Shown: positions 14,711-22,896, numbered from the stretch's first letter. The stretch is DNA of 25,567 nucleotides from a virus (IMGVR_UViG_3300017917_001341:1-25567), one strand, 5' to 3'. Translations and numbers: made by a program. The notes: generated from the sequence alone by a model not told the origin.

Positions 14711-15402
14711 TTAACACCATATTCGGACCAATGGCTGTGATACCCACTGATGCCAAGATCGGAGCCGAGCTTAAAAGCAAAGGTTGTTGGGACCTGGTAG
14801 AAATAGTTGAAAGCATTCAACTGTTTGAACGCTATACACAAAATCCAAAAACTATATTGGATGTAGGATGTAATGTTGGAGCATGGACCTTGCCCATTGC
14901 TCGTCGCTATCCCAACGCAAAAATATTGGCCTTTGACTGTCAAGAATACGTGATCCGTTGTCTAAATAAAACCATCGACTTGAACCAGATCGAAAACGTT
15001 CAAGCCTATGTAATGGCCATTGGCAATGAAGATAAAGTTATTAAGTTTGGATCAATTGATTATACGTTTGGTGGAAACTTTGGTGCGTTTGAACTGGAAC
15101 CGCCGGCACAGAATCCTGACTTTAATGGTCGTGCCTTGCCCGGTCGCTATGATGAACTTGATCAGCGCACTATAGATCGTTTGGAATTAGATGATGTAGG
15201 TTTAATCAAGATTGACGTAGAAGGCATGGAACTCAAAGTTATTCAAGGTGCATTGAATACTTTACAACGCTGTCGCAGTGTGGTGTTGTTTGAAAATCAC
15301 AAGTGTGATTATTCTGCTGTGGTCGACTTGCTGAGCACTATTGGATACCAAGTAATTGGCACCATTGGGCAGATGTCGTTTGCTGTAAGTCAACGTGATT
15401 AG
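14686..15402 (+). CDS. FkbM-family methyltransferase
   Basis: The SAM-dependent methyltransferase core is clear: ILDVGCNVGAWTLPIAR (motif I), ILAFDCQE after the next strand, and LIKIDVEGMELKVIQGA, the FkbM hallmark near the C-terminus. FkbM enzymes mostly O-methylate sugars or polyketides. I place the start at ATG 14686, giving 238 residues with 25 nt of overlap with the phosphoribosyltransferase gene. GTG 14698, with GGGAGG at 14688-14693 just upstream, is an equally good start and would give 234 residues. It belongs to the glycan-modification block, and its stop overlaps the next gene by 8 nt. Confidence 0.82.
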   Translation: MGGLVEEIVNTIFGPMAVIPTDAKIGAELKSKGCWDLVEIVESIQLFERYTQNPKTILDVGCNVGAWTLPIARRYPNAKILAFDCQEYVIRCLNKTIDLNQIENVQAYVMAIGNEDKVIKFGSIDYTFGGNFGAFELEPPAQNPDFNGRALPGRYDELDQRTIDRLELDDVGLIKIDVEGMELKVIQGALNTLQRCRSVVLFENHKCDYSAVVDLLSTIGYQVIGTIGQMSFAVSQRD

Positions 15403-16342
15403 TTCAAAACTTCCAGCAGGTTCGCAACGTGGGCAAGTGGATAATTTTATTATCAACACAGTTTGCCAACAACTAAACGACGATTATATTTTTATAGATA
15501 CCAGTTGGTTGTCTGTGTTGGATCTACAGTCATTGGATCCTAACAAAATTGCTGTTTGTTACTCGGGAGTTGACTGGGATAGCAGATACTGTATTCAAGA
15601 GCGCAGAGACGCACACAACATAATACAAAATCAAACTAGAGATCAAATTTACATTGGCAACACCAATGGTCAATATTATTTTAACTACTGGGCCGAATTT
15701 ATAAGACAGAATCCTCAATACTTTTTTGATCGCCGATATTTGGAAAGCCCACGCATAACCAAAAAGTTCATGTGCTTGAACAGAAAAGCTCATGCACACA
15801 GAAAGTTTTTTGTTGACCTTTTAATACAACACAACTTGATTGATCAAGGAATAGTAAGTCAATTTACAAACAACATTGGACAACTACTGGATCCGGACAT
15901 ATCAAAACTCATGCGCAAGGATTCGGAACTCAACACAGTAATACCCAACGACATCTACAGTCTAGGCGACCCTGATGTATGGTCCGAGCATTTTGTCAAT
16001 GTTGTTACAGAAACAACCACACATACCAATGTATTTTTAAGTGAAAAAACTTGGAAACCAATAATAGGTCTAAGACCTTTTGTGATACTGGGCGACTATC
16101 AAGCAGTTTACAAGTTAAAGGAACTGGGGTTTGATACCTTTGATGATGTATTTGGGCACTGGTATATTAACCCAGACTGGCAAATTCGTGCCCGATGCAT
16201 TGTAGATATTTTAAAAAACTTGCCTGCGGATCTAAATACAGTGTATCAGCAACTCTTGCCAAGGCTTGAAAAAAACCGTGAAACATTTATAAACTACATG
16301 GATCAGAATCATAAAAAAATTTCTAATTTAGGAATAAGATGA
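15395..16342 (+). CDS. glycosyltransferase-like protein, copy 2 of a paralogous pair
   Basis: This 315-residue protein begins with GTG at 15395, overlapping the FkbM stop. It shares the ordered motifs of the protein at 279: C-L-N-R-(x)4-H-R at 127-136, and VVTETTTHTNVFLSEKTW at 203-220, followed by PFVILGDY, a leucine-rich spacer and FDTFDDVFG. The two copies differ in the N-terminal half, which is probably the acceptor side. The motifs resemble the donor-binding end of fucosyltransferase-like enzymes, but no biochemical function is established by sequence here. No signal peptide is visible. The stop overlaps the next gene (ATGA). Confidence 0.5.
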   Translation: MISSKLPAGSQRGQVDNFIINTVCQQLNDDYIFIDTSWLSVLDLQSLDPNKIAVCYSGVDWDSRYCIQERRDAHNIIQNQTRDQIYIGNTNGQYYFNYWAEFIRQNPQYFFDRRYLESPRITKKFMCLNRKAHAHRKFFVDLLIQHNLIDQGIVSQFTNNIGQLLDPDISKLMRKDSELNTVIPNDIYSLGDPDVWSEHFVNVVTETTTHTNVFLSEKTWKPIIGLRPFVILGDYQAVYKLKELGFDTFDDVFGHWYINPDWQIRARCIVDILKNLPADLNTVYQQLLPRLEKNRETFINYMDQNHKKISNLGIR

Positions 16343-17067
16343 AATCGCAAACAAGATTACTAGTATCTGGATGCAGTTTCACTGACTACCCGTATGCTAC
16401 CTGGGCAGATTTTTTATTTCGAGAAGGGCATTGGGATGTCTATGAAAATTTTGCTTCGCCCGGAGCAGACAATGCTTTTATCGCAAGAAATATTGTAGAC
16501 CATGCTCGAACCGGAGATACTGTGGTTGTGCTTTGGTCTGGGTTTGATCGGTGGTCTAGATGGTCAGAAAAACCCAGTCATGATTTTAGAAGCCAAGCAT
16601 GTAATTGGATCAGAGGCGGCAGTGTTCGAGATCTCAAATCATACATGGTTCACTACTACCATCCAGTGGAAAGATTCCAAACCACAATGGACTACATATC
16701 CATGGTTGATTTACATCGGCAACTCAATGGCTATACTGTGTATCATTTTAGTGCTTTTCCATTTTTTCTTGGTGAAGTAGAAACCCAAGTTCATCCCGAA
16801 ATTATGAACATATTTTCTCGTTATAATTTTCCAAATAATTTTGTAACCGATCTAAGTTTATATGACTATATGGTTCAAAACAAGCAGGAAATGAAAACTG
16901 AACACCAATACAACAAAAATGATTCACATCCTACCCCATTGACACACTGGGAATATTGTAGTAAAATTATAGCACCACGAATGAATCTTACCTTGAACAA
17001 AACCACCAAAGAGCAAATGATGGAAATTCAAAACGACTTAATCAACAACGGAATAGCAAGAAAATGA
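16339..17067 (+). CDS. SGNH/GDSL-like hydrolase protein 1
   Basis: The 242-residue product opens with a strand and SGCSFTD (10-16), with Ser13 in the SGNH nucleophile position, has an SPGADNAFIAR block (40-50) resembling block II/III, and ends its core with NDSHPTPLTH (194-203), supplying Asp195 and His197 for the DxxH-like block V. SGNH proteins are esterases, acetyltransferase partners or lipases; phages often carry small SGNH-like proteins of unknown role. No signal sequence is seen. It is one of three such proteins in the window (also 20520 and 21185) and is coupled to queE by an ATGA overlap. Sugar O-deacetylation is a reasonable guess. Confidence 0.6.
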   Translation: MKSQTRLLVSGCSFTDYPYATWADFLFREGHWDVYENFASPGADNAFIARNIVDHARTGDTVVVLWSGFDRWSRWSEKPSHDFRSQACNWIRGGSVRDLKSYMVHYYHPVERFQTTMDYISMVDLHRQLNGYTVYHFSAFPFFLGEVETQVHPEIMNIFSRYNFPNNFVTDLSLYDYMVQNKQEMKTEHQYNKNDSHPTPLTHWEYCSKIIAPRMNLTLNKTTKEQMMEIQNDLINNGIARK

Positions 17068-17930
17068 AAATCAAAGTCAGCGAAGTATTTTATAGTTTAC
17101 AAGGCGAAGGTCGCTTTGTGGGTGTGCCCAGTGTGTTCTTGAGAACATACGGTTGTAACTTTACCTGTAGCGGGTTTGGTTGCAAGCCTGGAGAGAAATC
17201 CACAGGCGCAGATGAAGTGGCCAAGACAGTAGAGTTATACAAAGACTTTAACAGTTTGCCTTTGGTAGAAACAGGTTGCGACAGTTATGCATCATGGCAT
17301 CCTGCATTCAAGCATTTAAGTCCTACCCTGACCACAGAAGAATTAGTAGAACGTATGTTGGCCTTGACTCCTAACAACATGTGGGGACAGAACAACGGCA
17401 ACGATGTGCATCTTGTGATTACTGGAGGCGAACCCTTGTTGGGTTGGCAACGTGCTTATGCAGAGTTGCTGAGTCATCCGCGTATGTCAGACCTGAAGAA
17501 CATTACCTTCGAAACCAATGGCACTCAACCCTTACACGACGACTTTAAGATGTTTTTGCGTAACTGGGCATTAGATGGAATTGGTGCGCCAAGAGAAGTT
17601 ACGTTTAGTGTAAGTGCCAAGTTAAGTGCATCAGGCGAATCATGGGAAGATGCTATTTGTCCAGAGGTTGTCAACGAATATCAAAATTACGGACATACCT
17701 ATCTTAAGTTTGTTGTAGAAACCATAGAGCATGTGGACGAGGCTGTAAAGGCTGTGGATGCTTTCCGTGCAGGTGGATTCAAGGGTGTTGTTTACTTGAT
17801 GCCACAGGGTGGCGTTGTTAAACCTTACGAAGAAAACAAACTAAACATTGCCAACATCTGCTGTCAGCAAGGTTGGAATTACAGTCCACGATTGCATGTG
17901 GACTTGTGGGGCAACGGTTGGGGCAAGTAA
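17064..17930 (+). CDS. queE: 7-carboxy-7-deazaguanine synthase (QueE)
   Basis: QueE is the radical SAM enzyme converting 6-carboxytetrahydropterin to 7-carboxy-7-deazaguanine, the third step to preQ0. The 288-residue protein has the family opening FYSLQGEGRFVGVPSVFLRT (9-28), then Cys31 and Cys35 in YGCNFTCSGFGC, VITGGEPLL near residue 119, FETNGT and FSVSAKLS. The usual CX3CX2C is interrupted: after C31-X3-C35 the third cysteine appears to be Cys72 in GCDSYASW, matching the CDTxY segment of standard QueE, so about 36 residues are inserted in the cluster loop (Cys40 is an alternative). It starts at an ATGA overlap and, with folE and queD here, supports a phage 7-deazaguanine pathway. Confidence 0.9.
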   Translation: MKIKVSEVFYSLQGEGRFVGVPSVFLRTYGCNFTCSGFGCKPGEKSTGADEVAKTVELYKDFNSLPLVETGCDSYASWHPAFKHLSPTLTTEELVERMLALTPNNMWGQNNGNDVHLVITGGEPLLGWQRAYAELLSHPRMSDLKNITFETNGTQPLHDDFKMFLRNWALDGIGAPREVTFSVSAKLSASGESWEDAICPEVVNEYQNYGHTYLKFVVETIEHVDEAVKAVDAFRAGGFKGVVYLMPQGGVVKPYEENKLNIANICCQQGWNYSPRLHVDLWGNGWGK

Positions 17931-18163
17931 TGCCGCCATTAGATAGCCTATTTGGTGCCAGGCACAGTTTTTATCAACGTGCCAAATGGCGCATGGCATT
18001 TGCTTGGTTGCCTCATCGTTGTTGTATAAGCAGTCGTATCATATGGTTACAGTTTGGTTACATAGGAGAGGCCGTATGGCATGGGCCCGGCGATGATGTT
18101 ATTGAATACAACTGGCACACCTCCACGGAACATTTGATTTGGTGTTTAAAAAATGGCAAATGA
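17930..18163 (+). CDS. conserved-looking small phage protein, function unknown
   Basis: ATG 17930 shares one base with the queE stop (TAATG) and is preferred over an earlier in-frame start at 17873 inside queE. The 77-residue product is basic and aromatic: HSFYQRAKWRMAFAWLPHRC, then SSRIIWLQFGY and AVWHGPGDDVIEYNW. It has two adjacent cysteines (Cys-Cys) but no zinc pair pattern that I can defend. I recognise the general look of small conserved proteins in large myoviruses but cannot name a family. It overlaps the next gene by 11 nt. Confidence 0.65.
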   Translation: MPPLDSLFGARHSFYQRAKWRMAFAWLPHRCCISSRIIWLQFGYIGEAVWHGPGDDVIEYNWHTSTEHLIWCLKNGK

Positions 18164-18485
18164 TGATTTACATATAGACTTGGATCCAGGAAGGCAAGCT
18201 ATTTTTGAAATCATTGTTCCTGCTGGTGGTTGGCGCAGAGTGTTTCCACAAGAGTATATACAGGAAATCCGTCCCATAGCCGAAACACTAGCTATTATGG
18301 CTGGAGTTACCATTGGAGACTACCAGTCTTTTCTTCAAGAAGCAGATGCTGTATATCGACTGCACGAAGATCAACCCGATGAGTTTTCATGGATTGAACG
18401 CAATCGTCGCATGCAAGAAGATCCAGTATGTCGAGAGCTGTGGAATAAATTACAAGTGTTATTGGCTTTGAAAGAAAAAAAATGA
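18153..18485 (+). CDS. small acidic protein, function unknown
   Basis: The 110-residue protein begins with an acidic stretch (DDLHIDLDPG), has a short hydrophobic segment (IFEIIVPAGGWRRVFPQEYI), then acidic helices, and ends RELWNKLQVLLALKEKK. The ending resembles that of the 6738 protein (ILALAEKK), though the rest does not. The start lies inside the preceding gene and its stop overlaps the next start (ATGA), so it belongs to the same coupled run as queE and the ANL gene. No catalytic motif is visible. Confidence 0.65.
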   Translation: MANDDLHIDLDPGRQAIFEIIVPAGGWRRVFPQEYIQEIRPIAETLAIMAGVTIGDYQSFLQEADAVYRLHEDQPDEFSWIERNRRMQEDPVCRELWNKLQVLLALKEKK

Positions 18486-19906
18486 CTAATGCATCGGATC
18501 TGCTGTCACTAGATTACAAATTTGTTGCCCGTGATAAAACATATAGTCTTGCGGACATTGAAAATGCCAAACAGTTTTACAAGGAAGCCTTGTTCAAAAC
18601 TCTCGATGGCAAAACTGTGGGTAAAACTGTTTATCTCTGGACCAATGAACTGTTTGCTATTGTATCGGCATTGAAAGCAAGTTGGGAACTTGGTTGCACA
18701 GTTTTTGCTGCCGACTATAATCCTTACTACAATCAAATTCCAGAATTTAAAAACTTTCATGATTTTATTGATGTGGTAATAGGGCACGGCCCAGATCATG
18801 TGAACAGTAGTCTGAGTGTTTTGCCGCACAAGCCACATATCATAATTGATGAGCTAGACCTGGGCACCAACTATGCTGTAGTTGACTATGTGCTGGATCA
18901 ACCCATTGGTCCTGATACCAATGCTGTAACTACTCATACCAGCGGAACTACAGGATTTCCTAAACTAACATATTTTACACATCAGTTGGTTATAGACATT
19001 GCCAAATCTGAAGTAGAGATGAATCGCATGGAACTCAATGACGTAGGTGGTCACGTTAAAACTCTACACCACGGAAGTTTATTTTTAAATTATGCTATAC
19101 CGTTATTGTCGATCTGCACTGAACATCATTGTTTACACAACATGTTTCATTCTATTGCGACAGAACCAGAAAAATGTCTAAGGGTATTGCTTGAGTATGT
19201 GGATAAAAATAATCTCACACGATTGATGATTCCTTACAACTGGATCAGATACATGCCAAGCATGTTGGAAAATATTGATTTAAAACAGCGAGTAACTTTA
19301 AATTCTATACTTGGACCAACTGACGCCGAAATGCAAGATATCTTTGACCGATTCAGGCCTCGTAGAATTATCAACATGTGGGGATGCAGTGAAGTTGGAT
19401 CAGTATTTCATAGTATAACCGAAGTTGACAATATAGATCAATATAATCCCAACAAATTTGAAGTAATAAATAAAGATATAGACTATGTTATTGAAAATGA
19501 CCATATTCTATTAAAGTGGAAAACTTCAAATATTTGGCACAAAATTGGAGATGTATTTAAAGTTTTTCCAGATCACTTGCTTTGGTTAGGTCGTAGTGCT
19601 ACAATAACTCTAGATGGGACGACGGTTAATGTAGGCCGAATCAAAGAATTTTTAGAAAAGCAGTATAACACTGTTCATTTTAGTATTGTAATCGATTACG
19701 AACTAAATCAACTTTATCTGGCCAAATGGGACAAATCTATTCCGTCAGACATAACAGTGTTAAACAATTTGTTAGTTGAACAATTCGGCAAAGAATACAA
19801 GTTTAGTCGTGTGAAACAATTAAACTATGCTCGAGTGCTACAAGGAATGAAACCTAGTCAACCCATATTACTATACATGTTTAGAAACGATGAACAAACA
19901 TCTTAA
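18482..19906 (+). CDS. ANL-superfamily adenylating enzyme (acyl-CoA synthetase-like)
   Basis: The 474-residue protein carries the core motifs of AMP-forming acyl-activating enzymes in order: HTSGTTGFPK (152-161, the phosphate-binding A3 loop), NMWGCSEVG (299-306, A5), IGDVFKVFPDHLLWLGR (355-371, the A7 Asp/Arg region), LDGTTVNVGRIKEFL (A8), and a C-terminal lysine candidate near 457 in LQGMK. It therefore looks complete. Such enzymes activate a carboxylate (fatty, aryl or amino acid) as acyl-AMP and pass it to CoA, a carrier protein or another acceptor. Neither a carrier protein nor a condensation domain is nearby. It is unusual in a phage and overlaps its neighbours by ATGA at the start and 17 nt at the end. 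Confidence 0.88.
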   Translation: MTNASDLLSLDYKFVARDKTYSLADIENAKQFYKEALFKTLDGKTVGKTVYLWTNELFAIVSALKASWELGCTVFAADYNPYYNQIPEFKNFHDFIDVVIGHGPDHVNSSLSVLPHKPHIIIDELDLGTNYAVVDYVLDQPIGPDTNAVTTHTSGTTGFPKLTYFTHQLVIDIAKSEVEMNRMELNDVGGHVKTLHHGSLFLNYAIPLLSICTEHHCLHNMFHSIATEPEKCLRVLLEYVDKNNLTRLMIPYNWIRYMPSMLENIDLKQRVTLNSILGPTDAEMQDIFDRFRPRRIINMWGCSEVGSVFHSITEVDNIDQYNPNKFEVINKDIDYVIENDHILLKWKTSNIWHKIGDVFKVFPDHLLWLGRSATITLDGTTVNVGRIKEFLEKQYNTVHFSIVIDYELNQLYLAKWDKSIPSDITVLNNLLVEQFGKEYKFSRVKQLNYARVLQGMKPSQPILLYMFRNDEQTS

Positions 19907-20138
19907 AGAAAGTCAAACAACTTACTGGCCTCATTTCAAATGGGCTGTTGTAGCTGGATTCAGATTGATCTATGCCGGCATCTCCAGTTTGATTCATGCT
20001 ATTCATCCATCACTTTTTCCAGGCACCGCTGCCAAGACTGTGATTGATCTGTATCATCGTCGTTTGGAAAACCATCCTAATACACAGTATCAGGAAATTA
20101 TCAAAGAAGCAAAGGAAAAGAACAATGGGAATGTTTGA
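19890..20138 (+). CDS. DUF6356-like small membrane-associated protein
   Basis: The 82-residue product has the pattern I associate with DUF6356: a Y-(x)2-H-(x)3-A start (TTYWPHFKWAVVAGFRLIYAG), SLIHAIHPSLFPGTAAK in the middle, then a hydrophilic LYHRRLENH. Residues about 17-45 are hydrophobic enough for a helix or hairpin in the membrane. The family occurs in phages and in bacterial surface-polysaccharide regions, and its function is not established. ATG 19890 overlaps the ANL gene by 17 nt and the next gene overlaps its end by 14 nt. Confidence 0.7.
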   Translation: MNKHLKESQTTYWPHFKWAVVAGFRLIYAGISSLIHAIHPSLFPGTAAKTVIDLYHRRLENHPNTQYQEIIKEAKEKNNGNV

Positions 20139-20523
20139 TTTTTTAAAGAAGAAGCCGGCTCCTCCGGCACGTAAAAAACCTATCGCTGATGCAGCCGAAA
20201 AGCAGACCAAGTCAGCCAAAGACCTTGCCACAGAAAAAGGTGAGCCTTATGTGTCAATTTTGAGCATGGATGTTGATCCTGATGATCTACAAAATGGTGC
20301 TTTTGAATTAGACTGGAACGATATTTTTATTGCTCGCTTGGTCAAAGCCGGTTACATGATGAGCCCCGACGACACTGATGCTGACATTGTGGATCGCTGG
20401 TTTACTGCTGTGTGTCGTAACGTGGTTCTTGAAACTTATGAACAATACGAAGCAATGAATCCAGAACGTGATCGTGTGGTCAAGACACGCAACATCGGCG
20501 ACGGACGCACAGAGGTATCGTGA
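20125..20523 (+). CDS. conserved-looking phage protein with basic N-terminus
   Basis: ATG 20125 gives 132 residues and sits just after AAAGGAAAAG, a reasonable Shine-Dalgarno. The earlier in-frame start at 20044 would lie inside the DUF6356-like gene. The N-terminus is Lys/Pro/Ala-rich (MGMFDFLKKKPAPPARKKPI), followed by an acidic region with DVDPDDLQNGAFELDWNDIF, then DTDADIVDRWFTAVCRNVVLETYEQYE. The ending overlaps the next gene as GTGA. It looks like a conserved hypothetical protein of large myoviruses; no enzymatic motif is visible. Confidence 0.72.
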   Translation: MGMFDFLKKKPAPPARKKPIADAAEKQTKSAKDLATEKGEPYVSILSMDVDPDDLQNGAFELDWNDIFIARLVKAGYMMSPDDTDADIVDRWFTAVCRNVVLETYEQYEAMNPERDRVVKTRNIGDGRTEVS

Positions 20524-21188
20524 AAATTGGAGTGTTTGGCGACAGTTTTGTTGACAAAAGATCTAACAAGCATATCTGGTTCAACATTCTTCAACATAAA
20601 CACAATCACAAGGTTGAATCCTGGGGTGAAGCTGGATCCAGCATAGAATTTAGTGCGCAACTGATTGACCAAAAAGCTCAAGACTATGACTTGGTAATTT
20701 GGTGTGTAACAACTCCGGGTCGATTTAGTTTTTGCGTAGATGGAAAATCGTATCATGTGGCCACAGCGCAAGATGTGTGTCAAGAACAACAGTTGGAAGT
20801 CAAGCTAAAACATCAGGCCTGCACACAATGGTTAAAATATGTGTTTGAATGGGACCAAGGTAACTTTGTAGGGCAGGCCCTGGTTTCCTACTTGCTAAAC
20901 AAACATAAAAACCTAATGCTTATACCCTGCTTTGTTCCGCCATTGAGTGCTGAATTTAATTTATATGCTATAGCGGAAAAAGAAGCACAATTTTATTTTC
21001 CTGGTAAAACTTTGCCAGAAGTTTATGAAAAGTATATGGAACTACGACAAGGTCACATTTCCAACGAGAACCAAATGATTTTGGCAGATTTGATCAATCA
21101 GAATCTCAAACCTGGTCTTTTTCAAACTGGTTATGAAAATTTTGTTAACCCAACAGTTGAACTATCGGAGTGTTTTATAAAAAAATGA
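20520..21188 (+). CDS. SGNH/GDSL-like hydrolase protein 2
   Basis: The start is GTG 20520, overlapping the previous stop as GTGA with AGAGG a few bases upstream; the next in-frame residues MKIGVFGDSF match the SGNH block I (Gly7-Asp8-Ser9). WGEAGSSIEF resembles block II and GHISNENQ toward the C-terminus could be a block V equivalent, with the Asp-His pair less clear than in protein 3. The middle is rich in Trp/Phe and includes an IPCFVPP segment. At 222 residues it fits single-domain SGNH proteins. It is immediately followed by another SGNH-like gene, suggesting a related tandem pair, although the two are not alike outside the motifs. Confidence 0.55.
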   Translation: MKIGVFGDSFVDKRSNKHIWFNILQHKHNHKVESWGEAGSSIEFSAQLIDQKAQDYDLVIWCVTTPGRFSFCVDGKSYHVATAQDVCQEQQLEVKLKHQACTQWLKYVFEWDQGNFVGQALVSYLLNKHKNLMLIPCFVPPLSAEFNLYAIAEKEAQFYFPGKTLPEVYEKYMELRQGHISNENQMILADLINQNLKPGLFQTGYENFVNPTVELSECFIKK

Positions 21189-21886
21189 TATTATATGTAA
21201 ATGGCGACAGTCACACAGCAGGAGCCGAAGCTGTTAATGTTCATGCGTTTGCTGAAGATGATTCACAATACTTTTATATGGGGCGAGCTCCACATCCTGA
21301 CAATCTGCAGGTCAGTTGGGGCAAGCTTCTCAGTTTAGGTCTGCAGGCTGGATTCAAATGCGATGCTGAAAGTGCCAGTAGCAATCAACGAATACTAAGA
21401 ACCACTCGAGATTTTTTAAAAAATCAAACATTAAAAAACGATCTACTGGTCATTATACAATGGTCAACATGGGAACGCGAAGAATGGTTACACGAAGGTG
21501 TATATTATCAAGTCAATGCATCGGGCATAGATCATGTTCCTCAACCCTTGCAAGAAAAGTATCGTAACTATATCATAGGCATCGATTGGGAACAAAAGAC
21601 TCGAGAAGCACATGAACAAATTTGGGGATTCCACCAAGAGTTAGAAGCTCAAGGTATTCGTCATATCTTCTTCAATGGTAACAACAGTTTTGGTGGCATA
21701 ACGGACCGACAGGATTGGGGCACCAGTTACATCGAACCCTACGATCCAAAAGGCACCTTTTCGGCAAAATTGGCACAGGCTGGTATTGACACAGTGGCAC
21801 CCAACAGCTATCATTATGGCAAAGATGGCCATAGCTTTTGGAATCGTTTTATGTTACAATACATTATTAACAACAAATTTATGTAA
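21185..21886 (+). CDS. SGNH/GDSL-like hydrolase protein 3
   Basis: ATG 21185 overlaps the previous TGA; an in-frame GTG at 21170 would add only five residues. The 233-residue protein has NGDSHTAG (6-13) with Ser9 as nucleophile candidate, SASSNQRIL (63-71) with the block II/III-like Asn67, and YGKDGHSFWNRFML (211-224) supplying Asp214 and His216 as block V. GNNSFGG lies between. The triad is the best conserved of the three SGNH-like proteins here. It could be an esterase or deacetylase acting on sugars or glycans, but the substrate is unknown. No signal peptide is present. Confidence 0.66.
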   Translation: MILYVNGDSHTAGAEAVNVHAFAEDDSQYFYMGRAPHPDNLQVSWGKLLSLGLQAGFKCDAESASSNQRILRTTRDFLKNQTLKNDLLVIIQWSTWEREEWLHEGVYYQVNASGIDHVPQPLQEKYRNYIIGIDWEQKTREAHEQIWGFHQELEAQGIRHIFFNGNNSFGGITDRQDWGTSYIEPYDPKGTFSAKLAQAGIDTVAPNSYHYGKDGHSFWNRFMLQYIINNKFM

Positions 21887-21894
21887 GGCCTACA

Positions 21895-22896
21895 ATGAAG
21901 TATGTGTTGATTGACACAGCAAATCTTTTCTTTCGTGCTCGGCATGGAGCATTTCGTGCTAGTGACACTTGGGAAAAGATTGGATTCGCTCTACATGTAA
22001 CCTTAATGGCAGCCAACAAAGTGGCCAAGCGGTTTGAAGCAGACCACGTGATATTTGGCCTAGAAGGACGCAGTTGGCGCAAGGACTTTTACAAGCCCTA
22101 CAAAGCCAATCGTGCTGTAGCCCGTGCTGCCCTAACAGAACACGAACAAGAAGAAGATAAAATGTTCTGGGAAACCTATGATGCGTTGACTAAATACTTG
22201 TCAGAGAAAACCAATTGCAGTGTTATCCGGCACGAAAATGCCGAAGCGGACGATATCATAGCCCGCTGGATCGCACTACACCCCCAAGACGAACATGTAA
22301 TTATTAGCAGTGACACTGACTTTGTTCAGCTTCTAGCCGAAAATGTCAAGCAGTATAACGGAATCACCGACGAACTAATCACCATAGAAGGAATATTTGA
22401 TGCCAAAGGTAAACCAGTCCTTGACAAGAAAACTAAGGAACCAAAAACAATACCGGATCCAAAGTGGCTACTTTTTGAGAAATGTATGCGCGGCGATTCG
22501 AGCGATAATGTCTTTTCGGCATTTCCCGGTGTCAGAACAAAGGGCACTAAAAACAAAGTTGGCCTCATGGAAGCCTACGAAGATCGAGACAAAAAAGGGT
22601 ATGCGTGGAACAATCTAATGCTACAGCGTTGGTCAGATCCAGATGGTGTTGAGCATCGTGTGTTGGATGACTATGAACGTAATGTTCACCTGGTAGACTT
22701 GACAGCACAGCCACAAGAGATCAAAGACAAAGTGGATGGTGCTATTCGTGAACAAATCAGTCATAAAGATATAGGTCAAGTGGGTGTGCGTTTTATGCAG
22801 TTTTGTGGCAAATATGAATTGAACAAGTGTAGTGAGCAGGCCGATTCGTTTGGACGTTGGTTAAATCAAACATACAAAGGAGTATTAAATGGCTAA
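21895..22896 (+). CDS. rnh: T4 RNase H-like 5'-3' exonuclease
   Basis: The 333-residue protein has the metal-binding acidic residues of the FEN-1/T4 RNase H family: Asp7 in VLIDTANLFF, Glu57 in GLEGRSWRKDFYKPYK, Glu117/Asp119/Asp120 in AEADDIIARW, Asp140/Asp142 in SSDTDFVQL, and Asp201/Asp204 in RGDSSDNVFSAFPGV, with the following FPGVRTKG as the helix-hairpin DNA contact. T4 RNase H removes RNA primers and adjacent DNA from lagging-strand fragments. T4's enzyme is 305 residues, so the length fits. It is the clearest replication-related gene in the window and supports a T4-like phage. It is followed by a short membrane protein whose Shine-Dalgarno AAAGGAG lies within its last codons. Confidence 0.92.
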   Translation: MKYVLIDTANLFFRARHGAFRASDTWEKIGFALHVTLMAANKVAKRFEADHVIFGLEGRSWRKDFYKPYKANRAVARAALTEHEQEEDKMFWETYDALTKYLSEKTNCSVIRHENAEADDIIARWIALHPQDEHVIISSDTDFVQLLAENVKQYNGITDELITIEGIFDAKGKPVLDKKTKEPKTIPDPKWLLFEKCMRGDSSDNVFSAFPGVRTKGTKNKVGLMEAYEDRDKKGYAWNNLMLQRWSDPDGVEHRVLDDYERNVHLVDLTAQPQEIKDKVDGAIREQISHKDIGQVGVRFMQFCGKYELNKCSEQADSFGRWLNQTYKGVLNG

